Shown: positions 1 through 8,770, counted from the stretch's first letter. The stretch is 60,040 bases of DNA from an uncultured Bacteroidota bacterium (GCA_903905065.1 CAIVEW010000074.1:1-60040), one strand, 5' to 3'. Notes: a model not told the origin generated them from the letters alone. Translations and numbers: made by a program.

Positions 1-8
1 AACCTTGA

Positions 9-33
9 GATACGCATACTTGATATGCGTATC
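9..33. repeat. perfect inverted repeat (10-bp arms, 5-bp spacer)
   Basis: Arms GATACGCATA (9-18) and TATGCGTATC (24-33) are perfect reverse complements around CTTGA. No T-run follows, so it does not look like a terminator. It lies about 155 bp upstream of an AT-rich ORF that sits at a rearrangement junction, so a protein-binding site or the edge of a mobile segment are both possible. The function is unknown. Confidence 0.6.
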
Positions 34-188
34 ATGGTAGAGAAAACGAAATAACGGCAATTGAATTTAATCCATAACGAGGGTATGGCAGTTAATCACT
101 TCTGAAAAAATGTGAGAAAAATCAAGGCATTTAACAACTATTAAATTAGTCGTATTGTTTGTCCTATACCAATATACCAGACCAATTA

Positions 189-695
189 ATGAGAACTTAT
201 GAATTAAATGAGCATCAAAAAAACATATTAAAGGAGGTTAATCAATTACCGCTAACTGATTTGTTTTATATAGTAGTTCAACAATCAGATACAAACGCAA
301 ATTTGACACTTAAAGAGCTAAAGAAGTATATTAAGCGGAGTGTAAAGGAGTATGTAAAAAGGAGCGACTTACAGACATACTGGGAGGGCAAAGAGAACGA
401 ACTAATTAAATACTATTGTTTCTTTGAAACTACAAAGGAGTTCTTTTTATCACAGCATACTAATATACTGGTTAATGAAGATTTTTATTGTGGTTTTCAC
501 TTTCATTTATTCATATCAGGTGTTAATCAAGATTATATTAAAGAGCTGATTTTTCAATTAATAATCAAGCTGGTATTGACTTACAACATTAATACTGATT
601 CCTTGGTACCCTTGGTGAGCCAGTGTGCCGATATAGAGAGTATAGCATGTGGATGCTGCAGCTTCTTGCCCAGCGCCTTCCAGCTTTGGCTGTAA
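189..695 (+). CDS. unknown AT-rich ORF, 3' end fused into antisense ygiD
   Basis: This is an ORF of about 168 residues starting at ATG 189; a TTG at 159 in the same frame is an alternative start. I do not recognise the family. The protein is rich in Lys, Tyr, Asn and Ile and its DNA is visibly more AT-rich than the genes to the right, which suggests foreign origin. From about base 600 onward the reading frame is simply the antisense of the truncated dioxygenase gene at 600-868, so the last 30 or so residues (the Cys-rich stretch near the end) are probably not native. The gene is therefore likely a 3'-truncated remnant whose original C-terminus was lost at the junction. Seen: composition and overlap. 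Inferred: rearrangement. Confidence 0.4.
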   Translation: MRTYELNEHQKNILKEVNQLPLTDLFYIVVQQSDTNANLTLKELKKYIKRSVKEYVKRSDLQTYWEGKENELIKYYCFFETTKEFFLSQHTNILVNEDFYCGFHFHLFISGVNQDYIKELIFQLIIKLVLTYNINTDSLVPLVSQCADIESIACGCCSFLPSAFQLWL

Positions 696-868
696 GTGTT
701 GTCTTCAATAGCATTCATGGGGCTGCCGTGCCCGATGAACATTACCGGCATACGTGGTGTAGGGGCCAGGCTATTGCCCAGCGCCTCTAAAGTGGATAAT
801 GTACTCATACCTGTTAATTGTGCGATGGCCGCGAGGCCACCAGCTTTTAATAATGTTCGCCTGTGCAT
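600..868 (-). pseudogene. truncated YgiD-type LigB/4,5-DOPA dioxygenase, N-terminal fragment
   Basis: The minus-strand frame starts at 868 with a twin-arginine signal (RRTLLKAGG) and continues into FIGHGSPMNAIEDN and SISAHWLTKGT. These are the N-terminal hallmarks of the LigB-family extradiol dioxygenases of the YgiD type, with metal-binding His in GHGSP and SAHW. The family usually has about 260 to 300 residues; here homology stops after about 89 residues at roughly base 600, and the frame ends a few codons later at 581. The catalytic C-terminal half is absent, so this is a broken gene. The break coincides with the AT-rich ORF on the opposite strand. Confidence 0.75.
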
Positions 869-1195
869 TTTGCAAAATCAAAAGTAAAAATTCAAAAAGC
901 AAAAACTACTTTCAATTGCAAAGTTACGTGTATATACATTCATTTGGTAAGCCGTGGTATTATATGGCTATAAAGCCTAGTAATAAAGTACTGCGAAAAA
1001 AACCATAAATAGTTACTCTTTGGCGGTTCAATACTGGACATTAAAGATCAGCATAAAAAACACATACTCCCGCTTGGCGGTCTTAAAAACAAAATGCAGA
1101 ATTGCGAGCTTTGCGCCTTTGCGAGAGACTCATTACAAAGTACTTTCCGAGTAATATTCTGGCGTTCAATCGGTTTAAATCCCTAAATTTAATCC
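869..1195. other. intergenic region, no gene recognised
   Basis: This stretch of 327 bases lies between the 5' end of the broken dioxygenase gene and the AlkA-like glycosylase. I see no convincing ORF, RNA gene or terminator. Promoters for the flanking divergent genes should lie here, but I could not single out a good TAnnTTTG box. Confidence 0.5.
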
Positions 1196-1813
1196 ATGGC
1201 TGCAAAGACAAATACCGCGCATCTGGAGCATTTATCTAAAGACAAAAAGTTGGTTCCTATCCTCCGCACGGTGACGCCTTACGAACTGAAAAAGCGGAAG
1301 AACATATGCCTGCGCCTGTGTGCCTCTATTATGAGCCAGCAGCTATCTACAAGGGTTGCGGAAGTAATTTTCAAGCGCTTCCTCGAGCTGTATGATTGCA
1401 ACGAACCTACTCCGCAACAGATCATCGACACACCTTTCGATAAACTACGCGCCATCGGCTTGTCCAACGCCAAAGTGAATTATGTGCAGAATGTGGCCAA
1501 ATACCTGCTGGAGAACGGCACAGATGACAAGGCAATAAACAAAATGACCAATGAAGAAGTGATCACTTTTCTTACCCAGATAAAAGGTGTAGGCCGCTGG
1601 ACGGTGGAGATGCTGCTCATGTTCACGCTGGGGCGGGAAGATGTGTTCGCAGTGGATGACCTGGGCATACAACAGGCCATGACCAAAGTCTACAAACTCG
1701 ATGCTGCCGACAAAAAGGGTATGAAAGAAAAAATGCTGAAGATCTCTGCCAAATGGGCGCCATACCGCACCTATGCCTGCTTTTACCTGTGGAAATATAA
1801 GGATGCAAAATAG
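1196..1813 (+). CDS. DNA-3-methyladenine glycosylase II (AlkA-like, HhH-GPD)
   Basis: This 205-residue protein of the HhH-GPD superfamily should remove alkylated bases such as 3-methyladenine from DNA as the first step of base-excision repair. It has the helix-hairpin-helix segment [13 protein letters not shown] at about residues 129-141, followed by [11 protein letters not shown] at about 152-162. The second Asp of VDD is at the position of the family's catalytic Asp. The length fits the short bacterial AlkA form without the E. coli N-terminal domain. No iron-sulfur Cys cluster of the Nth/MutY type is present. The start is ATG 1196. A J-domain gene follows after 5 bp and a uracil-DNA glycosylase-like gene comes next, so the three are probably one transcript. 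Confidence 0.88.
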   Translation: MAAKTNTAHLEHLSKDKKLVPILRTVTPYELKKRKNICLRLCASIMSQQLSTRVAEVIFKRFLELYDCNEPTPQQIIDTPFDKLRAIGLSNAKVNYVQNVAKYLLENGTDDKAINKMTNEEVITFLTQIKGVGRWTVEMLLMFTLGREDVFAVDDLGIQQAMTKVYKLDAADKKGMKEKMLKISAKWAPYRTYACFYLWKYKDAK

Positions 1814-1818
1814 CAGGC

Positions 1819-2469
1819 ATGAAGGACTACTATAAAATACTGGGTGTAAAACCTTCTGCTACCGCTGCCGAAATTAAAACAGCCTACCGTGCGCTCGCGT
1901 TCAAATACCATCCCGATAAAAACCCGGAGAATTCCTTATCAGAAGCGCACTTTAAGGAAATACAGGAGGCTTATGCCACGCTCTCACATGCGGGTAAAAG
2001 AAGAGTTTATGACGATGAGCGCTGGCTAAGCGGCATGGGCAGCAAAACCAGGTACCAGGAGGCCGTAACACCTATATGGCTGGTGACCATCTGCAAGCAG
2101 CTCACGGCCAGCCTGTCCACAATGGATACCCACCGCATGAGCCAGAAGGCTTTGGAAACGTATATCTTGCTCATACTTTCTGATTCGCACCTTGGGGTTT
2201 TGCAGCAGGCACAAGATGCCGATTCAAATAATGCCATTATTTCAGAACTGATCAAAGCAACCGAAAAGCTGCAGGTAAGATATCTCGGTGAAATAGAACA
2301 ACGGCTGATTATTATTGCAGACGGAGACCGTGCATTGCTCAAGGCTATTGATGACCATGTAGAAGAGCGAGTTAGAGAAGCGCGGCGGGATAAACTGCTT
2401 CCCTACATAGTAGGGCTTATCACGTTAGCACTTTGTTTGTTTATGTACTTATATGCCGGGTGGAAGTGA
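1819..2469 (+). CDS. membrane-anchored J-domain protein
   Basis: This 216-residue protein has an N-terminal J domain (about residues 2-68) with the HPD signature in YHPDKNP that stimulates Hsp70 ATPase. There is no Gly/Phe region and no zinc-finger domain, so it is a specialised type III J protein, not DnaJ itself. The middle is helical and unrecognised. The last 22 residues form a single membrane helix (about 193-213), so the J domain probably faces the cytoplasm while tethered by its C-terminus. It starts 5 bp after the glycosylase stop and ends 17 bp before the next gene. The partner Hsp70 is unknown; HscA is encoded 6 kb away but no direct link is visible. Confidence 0.8.
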   Translation: MKDYYKILGVKPSATAAEIKTAYRALAFKYHPDKNPENSLSEAHFKEIQEAYATLSHAGKRRVYDDERWLSGMGSKTRYQEAVTPIWLVTICKQLTASLSTMDTHRMSQKALETYILLILSDSHLGVLQQAQDADSNNAIISELIKATEKLQVRYLGEIEQRLIIIADGDRALLKAIDDHVEERVREARRDKLLPYIVGLITLALCLFMYLYAGWK

Positions 2470-2486
2470 CCCACAAATAATTTACA

Positions 2487-3194
2487 ATGAAAACCTTTGC
2501 TGATAAAGTTATCGACTTCAACAAGAAACTTGAATTTCACGGTACGCTACCTAATGGTGTTAGTATCATGAATCCTTTTAGGGAAAACAAGGATGTCATT
2601 TCGATATCTTCTGCTTTTTATAAGAAATTCTACAGCGACAACCGAAAGAGGCATTTGATTCTTGGAATAAACCCCGGCAGATTTGGAGCCGGCTTAACCG
2701 GCGTGCCATTTACAGACCCCAAACGGCTAATAGCCAAGTGTCACATCCCTTATCAAGGAAAGGAAACACACGAGCCATCATCGGTATTTGTCTATGAAAT
2801 GATAGATGCCTTTGGGGGCGCAGACGAGTTCTACAAGCATTTCTATATACACTCCATCTGCCCCTTGGGCTTCACTGCTACTAATGATAAAGGAAAAGAG
2901 GTAAACTACAATTATTACGACAGCAAAGAATTAACTGCAGCAGTCTATGACTTTATCATAGACAACATTCACAAACAAATAGCAATGGGCGTGGAAACAG
3001 ACATCTGCTTTTGCTTCGGCACAGGGAAAAACGAAAAGTTCTTGCGTGAAACAAATGCGGAGCATAAGTTTTTCAAAAAGATCATCGCGCTGGAGCATCC
3101 TCGGTTTATCATGCAGTACAAAGCGAAAACAAAGCAATTTTATATTGACAAGTACCTATCCGCGTTTAGCCAGGTGGATACAGCAGAGGCATAA
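2487..3194 (+). CDS. uracil-DNA glycosylase superfamily protein (SMUG2-like, DUF4918)
   Basis: This 235-residue protein carries LGINPGRFGAGLTGVPFTDP at about residues 59-78, which resembles motif 1 of SMUG-type uracil-DNA glycosylases (GxNPGxxGxxxTGVPFG). Near the C-terminus EHPRFIMQY resembles the second motif with its His. From this I infer a base-excision glycosylase acting on deaminated bases. The family is mostly annotated as DUF4918 in Bacteroidota. It sits 17 bp behind the J-domain gene and in the same direction as the AlkA-like glycosylase, which supports a DNA-repair role. Uracil specificity has not been shown by sequence alone. Confidence 0.75.
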   Translation: MKTFADKVIDFNKKLEFHGTLPNGVSIMNPFRENKDVISISSAFYKKFYSDNRKRHLILGINPGRFGAGLTGVPFTDPKRLIAKCHIPYQGKETHEPSSVFVYEMIDAFGGADEFYKHFYIHSICPLGFTATNDKGKEVNYNYYDSKELTAAVYDFIIDNIHKQIAMGVETDICFCFGTGKNEKFLRETNAEHKFFKKIIALEHPRFIMQYKAKTKQFYIDKYLSAFSQVDTAEA

Positions 3195-3251
3195 CAATCC
3201 CAATTCCAAATACCTAATCCCCAACCGGCCTATCGGCAGACGGGTTCCACC

Positions 3252-6200
3252 CTAATTAAGGCTCCTGAAATCCACCGGCACCAGCTTGCTCACACCGGCC
3301 TCCTGCATCGTCACACCGTAGATCACATCCACAGCAGCCATGGTCTGCTTGTTGTGGGTTACGATGATGAACTGCGAGTTGTCAGAGAACTTACGGATCA
3401 TCTGCGTGAACTTGCCTACATTGGCATCATCCAGCGGCGCGTCCACCTCATCCAGTATACAGAAGGGTGCCGGCTTAATGAGGTATATCGCAAACAGGAA
3501 CGCAGTAGACGTCAGCGTCTTCTCTCCACCCGATAACTGAGTAAGCGTACTTGGTTTTTTACCCTTAGGCTGCGCATATATTTCTATGTTGCTGTCGGCC
3601 ATATTTTCTGGATCGGTGAGGCGCAGGTCGCAATTATCATCTTCGGTAAACAGCGCCTTAAACACCTGCACAAAATTGGTGCGCACCATGTCAAAGGTCT
3701 CCCGGAATTTTGTATTTGCAGTATTCTCCACTTCTTCTATGGTCGAAAGGAGCGATTCCTTAGCATTCACCAGGTCATCCCGCTGCTCTACGATAAAATC
3801 GTTGCGCACCTTCATTTCCGTATATGCCTCTATTGCTGTGGGGTTTACCTCGCCCATGTTTTCCAGGCGCTTCTTCATTTTTTCAGAGTCAGCCGTAAGT
3901 TCCTCTATACTCTGTTCCCCGGTTCGTGGTTGGTCCAGTATCTCGTCAAGCACCACTTTAAATTCTATCTGCAGGCGCTCGTTCATTCCCGCTACCTGCA
4001 CTTTCATTGTACTCAGCTTTTCCTTAATGCCATTCAGCAATGCTTCTGCATGTTCCTTTTCGCGGCGCTTCTGGTTTAGCTGTCCCTCCTGCGCGGTCAC
4101 ATTATTACGCATAGCATAGTATGCGCGGTCTTTTTCATTAAGGGCCTTTTCTTCATTTTCCTTGCGGCTCATCAGCTCATACAGCTCATTGTCGCCGGCA
4201 TGAAGTAGTTTTTCGGTCTCAGCAAGTTGCCCCGATATTTGTTGCAACTGCTCGCTGTTGGCGGCTATCTGGCGTTTCAGGTCATTAAGTTGGTTGTTCC
4301 TGAACTGTAATTCCTGTTTCAGGTTTTCCAGCTTGCTGTGCTGGCGCGTATATGCAATGTTCTGTTGGTTGTACTGTGCGCTTGCTTCGTTAAAAGCCTG
4401 CTCCACAGTCCGGAAATCCGCTTCCGCAGTCTGTATATTTTGCTGCAGGGCCTGCAATTCTGCAGTTATTTTTTCCAGTTCTGTACGGGTGCCCTTTATG
4501 TTCTCCTGGTTCGCATCCAGTTGCGCTTGTATTTCCTGGAGGCGCTTGTCGCCATTCTGGTTTAGCTGGTCAAAGTTTTCCACTTTGTTGCCCAGGTTCA
4601 CAGCATGGTTTTGCAGGCGGTTGATCTCCTGTCGCGTCTGCTCTATGGCCTTGTCATTCAGCTCGCTGTTAAAGCCGGTTATCAGCGTCTGCGTATCGGC
4701 TATGTATTGTTTCAGTTCCGCAGTTGTTGCGGTAAGGTCCTGTATCTCCTTGGCCAGCCGCTCCAGGTTTTTGGCGCGGCCTATCTTGTTGCCTTCAAAC
4801 AATCCTATGGATCCACCCCCAAGCGTATACTTGCCGCGTATCATCTTGCCGTTTCTGCCTACCAGCACATTGCCATTCTTCAAGGCAACCTGGCTTATAT
4901 CGGCATCATCATCGGTAATGTACACATGCCCTAGCAGGTGTTTTGCCAGTTCGGCATACTGGTCGTCTACCGTAACCACGCTCAGCGCAGGCACAGCTCC
5001 CGCTGGTGCTTCCGACTCACTGGCCTTGTATGCACCAAGATGGTCAACCAGGAAGAAGTTGGCCTTTCCTTTTTTGTTTTTGTCCAGCAGGGACACTGCT
5101 TTCGCAGCTTCTTCTGTATTGGCTACTATATAATAGTTAAGGTAATTATCCAGCACATTTTCAAGCGCCGTGCGGTATTCGTTTTGCACTACAAATACGT
5201 CAGACAGCAGAGGTGCATTATTATCCCACTCCTTATTCTTCTTCAGGAACTTAATACTGTCAGGGTATCCCTCCAGGCTGTCCACCAGCGATTTCAGCAG
5301 GTCGTGCTCATTCCTGCGGCTGTCCAGTTTGCGGTTTTCCTCTACCAGCTTTGCACGCAGGCTTTCCATTTGCTCCTGGCTCTGCAATATTTTAGACTTT
5401 ACTTCCTCGTGTTTCGCAATCAGGTTTTTTAGGTCCGTTTGCTTGCCGGCAAGTTGCTCTTCAGTAGTTTTCTTTTCGGTGCTTAGTTGCGTGATCTGTG
5501 CTGCCCGCTGAGTCTTTTCGTCCTGTACCTGCTGCATGCTGCGCTGCAGGTTCATTACAGATGTATCGGCAATGGCTACTTTCTTTTCCGCGTCAAACTG
5601 GCTGCGCTGGCGTTGCTGGTATTCGCCGCGCATCTGCTCCAGTACCAGTTTTTTTTCATCAAATGCCTTGCGCTTTTCATCTACTGTTGTGCGCAGCGTT
5701 TCCACTTCGGCTTTTATTTTTTCTAGTATCGCTGTTTCTTCTGCTATCTGCTTTTCAGAAAAAGCGATCGATTCTTCCAGTTTTTGCGATTGTCCACCTG
5801 CACCCGAGAGGAAATCTGTCAGTGTTTTCTCTCGCTCTTTCAAATGCTCTAAACGCTGGGCTGCAAGTTTCTTATCGCTCTCCAGTTGGCGCAGCCTGTT
5901 TACAAGATCATTGAATTGTTTTTGCAGCCCGCTCAGCTCCTGTTCTTTTTCTATTAGTTGTACCTTCTGCTGCTCCACCGATGCTTCTTCGGTAGCCACT
6001 ATCGCCTCCAGTTGTGTTCTGCGATCGGTTTCGGCATCATGCTGCTCGTTCAGTGTCTTGTATTGCTCGTTAAAATGCTCCAGTGATGCCTTCGCCAGCT
6101 CCACACTCACTTCTTTATATTCTGCCTTTATGGCGAAATAGCGTTCCGCTTTTTTTGCCTGGCTTTCCAGCGTACGCAGGTTATTGCCTATTTCAAAAAG

Positions 6201-6782
6201 AAGGTCTTCAATGCGGGCTATATCCTGCTCGGTAGCTTCCAGCTTTTGCTTCGCTTCTTTTTTGCGTGTCTTGTATATGGATATACCTGCGGCTTGCTCC
6301 AGCATCCTGCGACGGCTGCCATCCTTGTCTTTAATAATATCATCCACCATGCCCAGCTCAATGATGGCATAGGAGTCATTGCTCACACCCGTATCCAGGA
6401 ACAGGTTGTGAATATCCTTCAGGCGGCAGCTTACATCGTTAAGGCGGTATTCGCTTTCACCGTTCTTATAAAACTTACGGGTAATGGTAACGGTAGTAAA
6501 TTCAGTAGGCAGCAGGTTGCGTGTATTCTCAAACGTAAGGGATACCTCCGCCATGCCGGAAGCGGTACGTGTGCGTGACCCGTTAAATATCAGGTCTTCC
6601 AGGTTATCAGAGCGCAGCGCCTTGATCTTATGCTCACCTATTACCCAGCGTATAGCATCAACAATATTCGATTTGCCACAACCATTCGGGCCCACGATAC
6701 CCGTTATCGGGTTATCCAGTATGATATGGGTTTTGTCTGCGAAAGACTTGAACCCTTTTATTTCCAACGACTTTAATCTCAA
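3252..6782 (-). CDS. smc: chromosome segregation protein SMC
   Basis: This full-length SMC ATPase of 1176 residues forms the arms of the bacterial condensin that compacts and segregates the chromosome. The N-terminal head has Walker A GPNGCGKSN at about 32-40. Two long coiled coils (about 170-500 and 670-1010) flank a hinge at about 510-650, where LEGYPDSIKFL and the Gly-rich GGGSIGLFEGNKIGR are visible. The C-terminal head has the ABC signature LSGGEKTLTS at about 1083 and Walker B CILDEVDAPLDD at about 1110. The length is typical. ScpA and ScpB are not in this window. The gene is convergent with the glycosylase gene, with 57 bp between the stops. A promoter-like TATCTTTG lies just upstream. 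Confidence 0.97.
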   Translation of the reverse strand: MRLKSLEIKGFKSFADKTHIILDNPITGIVGPNGCGKSNIVDAIRWVIGEHKIKALRSDNLEDLIFNGSRTRTASGMAEVSLTFENTRNLLPTEFTTVTITRKFYKNGESEYRLNDVSCRLKDIHNLFLDTGVSNDSYAIIELGMVDDIIKDKDGSRRRMLEQAAGISIYKTRKKEAKQKLEATEQDIARIEDLLFEIGNNLRTLESQAKKAERYFAIKAEYKEVSVELAKASLEHFNEQYKTLNEQHDAETDRRTQLEAIVATEEASVEQQKVQLIEKEQELSGLQKQFNDLVNRLRQLESDKKLAAQRLEHLKEREKTLTDFLSGAGGQSQKLEESIAFSEKQIAEETAILEKIKAEVETLRTTVDEKRKAFDEKKLVLEQMRGEYQQRQRSQFDAEKKVAIADTSVMNLQRSMQQVQDEKTQRAAQITQLSTEKKTTEEQLAGKQTDLKNLIAKHEEVKSKILQSQEQMESLRAKLVEENRKLDSRRNEHDLLKSLVDSLEGYPDSIKFLKKNKEWDNNAPLLSDVFVVQNEYRTALENVLDNYLNYYIVANTEEAAKAVSLLDKNKKGKANFFLVDHLGAYKASESEAPAGAVPALSVVTVDDQYAELAKHLLGHVYITDDDADISQVALKNGNVLVGRNGKMIRGKYTLGGGSIGLFEGNKIGRAKNLERLAKEIQDLTATTAELKQYIADTQTLITGFNSELNDKAIEQTRQEINRLQNHAVNLGNKVENFDQLNQNGDKRLQEIQAQLDANQENIKGTRTELEKITAELQALQQNIQTAEADFRTVEQAFNEASAQYNQQNIAYTRQHSKLENLKQELQFRNNQLNDLKRQIAANSEQLQQISGQLAETEKLLHAGDNELYELMSRKENEEKALNEKDRAYYAMRNNVTAQEGQLNQKRREKEHAEALLNGIKEKLSTMKVQVAGMNERLQIEFKVVLDEILDQPRTGEQSIEELTADSEKMKKRLENMGEVNPTAIEAYTEMKVRNDFIVEQRDDLVNAKESLLSTIEEVENTANTKFRETFDMVRTNFVQVFKALFTEDDNCDLRLTDPENMADSNIEIYAQPKGKKPSTLTQLSGGEKTLTSTAFLFAIYLIKPAPFCILDEVDAPLDDANVGKFTQMIRKFSDNSQFIIVTHNKQTMAAVDVIYGVTMQEAGVSKLVPVDFRSLN

Positions 6783-6806
6783 AGCACAAAAAATTTAGGA
6801 GGGAAA

Positions 6807-6814
6807 CAAAGATA
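6807..6814 (-). promoter_or_regulatory. putative -7 box for smc
   Basis: On the minus strand the sequence reads TATCTTTG, matching the Bacteroidota -7 consensus TAnnTTTG, about 25 bp before the smc ATG at 6782. No clear TTTG -33 element is visible at the expected distance. Confidence 0.45.
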
Positions 6815-6848
6815 ACCTAAAAAATAAAAGATTGGAATGTAAAAAAAG

Positions 6849-7130
6849 TTATGTGTTGGGCTTTCTGCTGAAATGAAAAACTGCTATTACCCGAATGTTA
6901 TTTTTCTTCACATGAAGCAATACTGTGTAAGGAAACCTCTTTACGATGCATCCTCGTATATTGTTTTTGCGAAAACTGTAAAGTAAAGGATTGGACTTTA
7001 TTGATGAAAAAGCTAATTCAAGTGCTTCTAAAAATCTAATACCTAATTCTGGTTTTTGCTCCTCATACCATAAATAGGCGGAGTCAATGTGCTTTTCTGC
7101 TCTTTGAGATACGGTAAAAGCGTAGGTCAT
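6849..7130 (-). CDS. type II toxin, ParE/RelE family
   Basis: This small basic protein of 93 residues matches the ParE/RelE fold: an N-terminal strand, two helices with YLWYEEQKPELGIRFLEAL, then the strand block GCIVKRFPYTVLLHV and the terminal IRVIAVFHFSRKP. The closing VxHxxRxP is typical of ParE-like toxins. Depending on subtype such toxins cleave mRNA or poison gyrase; I cannot decide which. The start at ATG 7130 is chosen because it overlaps the upstream antitoxin stop as TAATG, the usual coupling in these modules. A longer frame begins at 7172 inside the antitoxin gene and is less likely. Confidence 0.85.
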   Translation of the reverse strand: MTYAFTVSQRAEKHIDSAYLWYEEQKPELGIRFLEALELAFSSIKSNPLLYSFRKNNIRGCIVKRFPYTVLLHVKKNNIRVIAVFHFSRKPNT

Positions 7131-7378
7131 TATCTCTTTTTTGAAAGAATGCGCGCTTTTACTTCCTCCCATGGTGAATATTCCATCAGCCCTTTTTTAT
7201 CCAATTCTATAATTTCATCTAATTCTGCGTCTTGCTCAGTGGTGAGATAGAAGGAATTCTTTTCATTTTCTGCATCTGCTTCCAGCATGGCGTAGACCAT
7301 TTTAACCACCCGTTCGTCGGCATGTCCTATATGCTTTTGTACTGCTTTTCTCAGCTCTTTTAATTCAGTAGCGCTCAT
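7130..7378 (-). CDS. antitoxin of ParE/RelE-type module
   Basis: This 82-residue acidic protein directly precedes the toxin, and its stop codon shares a base with the toxin ATG. It has an N-terminal helical part and a charged C-terminal half ending in YSPWEEVKARILSKKR, a tail seen in addiction-module antitoxins of Bacteroidota. The start is ATG 7378; an in-frame ATG at 7396 lies upstream but is closer to the -7 box. The putative -7 box TAAATTTG lies at 7394-7401, so the pair appears to be a self-contained operon. Confidence 0.82.
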   Translation of the reverse strand: MSATELKELRKAVQKHIGHADERVVKMVYAMLEADAENEKNSFYLTTEQDAELDEIIELDKKGLMEYSPWEEVKARILSKKR

Positions 7379-7393
7379 ATGCTCACATTTATA

Positions 7394-7401
7394 CAAATTT
7401 A
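7394..7401 (-). promoter_or_regulatory. putative -7 box of toxin-antitoxin operon
   Basis: The minus strand reads TAAATTTG, matching TAnnTTTG, 15 bp before the chosen antitoxin start at 7378. No palindromic operator is obvious around it. Confidence 0.45.
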
Positions 7402-7517
7402 AACCTTTTTAAGAAATCGGCAATTCATATTAACATAAGGGTAATGCTTGAAAACCGACTATGGAAACAAAGCATTCTCAACAATAGTGCTAATTTTAGC
7501 CCCACAACCAACAATAA

Positions 7518-8024
7518 ATGAGATCACTCGTAATTACAGTCTCTATCCTACTGCTTTCGATAAGCAGTTTCGCCCAGCAAAGCACCACATGGGCCAAATG
7601 GCAATGGCTCATAGGCGATTGGCAGGGTGAGGGCACTGGCAAACCCGGAGCAGGCACGGGTACGTTTTCCTTTAAGCCAGACCTTAATGAAAAAATATTG
7701 GTACGTAAAAGCCATTCTGAATATCCGGCAGCGCCTGGAAAACCAGCTATTAGCCATGATGACCTCATGATCGTTTATCCTGACTATTCGGGAGCTCCTT
7801 CAAAGGCAATTTACTTTGATAACGAGGGCCATACTATCAATTATACAATAGCCTATATCGTCGATGGGATTGTGCTGACCAGCGATCTGATCCCGCACGT
7901 GCCAACATTTCGCCTTACCTATTCCTTACTTCATGACGAAACGATAAACACAAAATTCGAAATGTCGCAGGATGGCACAACATTCACAACCTATGTGGAA
8001 GGGAAAAGTAAAAGAAAGAAATAA
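7518..8024 (+). CDS. exported DUF1579/lipocalin-like protein
   Basis: This 168-residue protein has a signal peptide of about 19 residues ending at SFAQQ. The mature part opens with WQWLIGDWQGEGTGKPGAGTG, a pattern like that of exported lipocalin-like or DUF1579-type beta-barrel proteins of Bacteroidota that start with a W-x-GxW strand. No catalytic residues are evident. It is probably periplasmic. It stands alone between the toxin-antitoxin operon and a convergent lipoprotein gene. The family assignment is tentative; the export signal is clear. Confidence 0.65.
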   Translation: MRSLVITVSILLLSISSFAQQSTTWAKWQWLIGDWQGEGTGKPGAGTGTFSFKPDLNEKILVRKSHSEYPAAPGKPAISHDDLMIVYPDYSGAPSKAIYFDNEGHTINYTIAYIVDGIVLTSDLIPHVPTFRLTYSLLHDETINTKFEMSQDGTTFTTYVEGKSKRKK

Positions 8025-8048
8025 CTAAGACTCCCAAAGATCGGTCGC

Positions 8049-8113
8049 AGACTTACGACTTATTTACCTGCCGTAGCTTCAGCGAAGGCAGGCGACTTAC
8101 GACTCACGACTAC
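8049..8113. repeat. intergenic short repeat with palindrome
   Basis: The palindrome CCTGCC...GGCAGG (about 8067-8092) is flanked by two copies of CGACTTACGACT-like sequence. Such Pro/Gly-rich palindromes are common between genes in Bacteroidota. It lies between two converging genes and could also act in transcription termination. Confidence 0.5.
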
Positions 8114-8114
8114 A

Positions 8115-8612
8115 TTAAAACCCATTTTTCTTCGCATACTCCTGCCTTATCTCTTCAAATTTTGCTACGAGATCTGCTTCCTTCTTTCTGTCTTTCTCGA
8201 CAATTTGGAAAAGCACAGAAATATAGCTGGCTTCAGCTTCCGGCTTCATTTTTTCATACAAGACCAGGTCATTGTGCAGCATGCTTTTTTCCCACCCCAG
8301 CACGGCCAGTTCTGCACGCCTCATCTGTTCTGATCCGCCGGTATCCGTCATATGTTTTACTTCGCGCCCGCAGGAGTCAATATAATCTTCAAATTTCTGC
8401 CGCACCGGCGCTACTCTCGCATAATCCTTATCCTTCACCGCCTGCGCGATGCAGTCTTCGAGTGCTTTGTCCTTGCTCGCGACACTATCATTGATGGTAA
8501 CCAGGGAATTGTTGAGTTTCTGCGCTTCTTTACGGGTCGGGGAGCCGCACGAAAGGCACCCTAGCACAAGTATTCCAGCTATTATCTTTATTGGTCTCAC
8601 GTTTCTAAACAT
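8115..8612 (-). CDS. lipoprotein of unknown function
   Basis: Starting at ATG 8612 this gives 165 residues with a lipoprotein signal: a hydrophobic stretch followed by LGCLSCGSPT, so lipidation on Cys after about 20 residues is likely. The mature part is alpha-helical and charged, with no domain I recognise. An in-frame ATG at 8666 exists, but the resulting 18-residue extension would spoil the signal sequence. It converges with the upstream lipocalin-like gene. Confidence 0.6.
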   Translation of the reverse strand: MFRNVRPIKIIAGILVLGCLSCGSPTRKEAQKLNNSLVTINDSVASKDKALEDCIAQAVKDKDYARVAPVRQKFEDYIDSCGREVKHMTDTGGSEQMRRAELAVLGWEKSMLHNDLVLYEKMKPEAEASYISVLFQIVEKDRKKEADLVAKFEEIRQEYAKKNGF

Positions 8613-8691
8613 TTGCTCAAATATACAATCCTTAATAGTGTTAAAGCAACTTGAAACGTAACTCATTCTACTTCACCCTCTTCAAGCCTGC

Positions 8692-8740
8692 CCTGAGCGT
8701 AGCCGAAGGGGAGAGGGCTGGGGAGAGGTCTTCGCTAATT
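8692..8740. repeat. dispersed GAGAGG-type intergenic repeat
   Basis: The segment contains CCCTGAGCGTAGCCGAAGGG, a near-palindrome, followed by GGAGAGGGCTGGGGAGAGG. Related GAGAGG/GGGGAGAGGT sequence occurs at 34706-34741 and 45058-45099. It lies immediately before the hscA promoter box. Confidence 0.55.
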
Positions 8741-8745
8741 ACCCC

Positions 8746-8753
8746 TACCTTTG
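8746..8753 (+). promoter_or_regulatory. putative -7 box for hscA
   Basis: TACCTTTG matches the TAnnTTTG consensus and lies 17 bp before the hscA ATG at 8771, which would give a very short leader. No clear -33 TTTG is seen, as a dispersed repeat occupies that position. Confidence 0.5.
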
Positions 8754-8770
8754 TGCTCCAAAATAAAATT

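Noticed and set aside
4258-5133. Long plus-strand frame inside smc
   Set aside because: It is antisense to well-conserved SMC coiled-coil and hinge sequence, with a Ser/Cys/Phe-rich composition typical of a shadow frame.
8651-8770. N-terminal extension of HscA from 8651
   Set aside because: It translates a dispersed GAGAGG-type repeat and the -7 box; HscA homology begins at the ATG at 8771.
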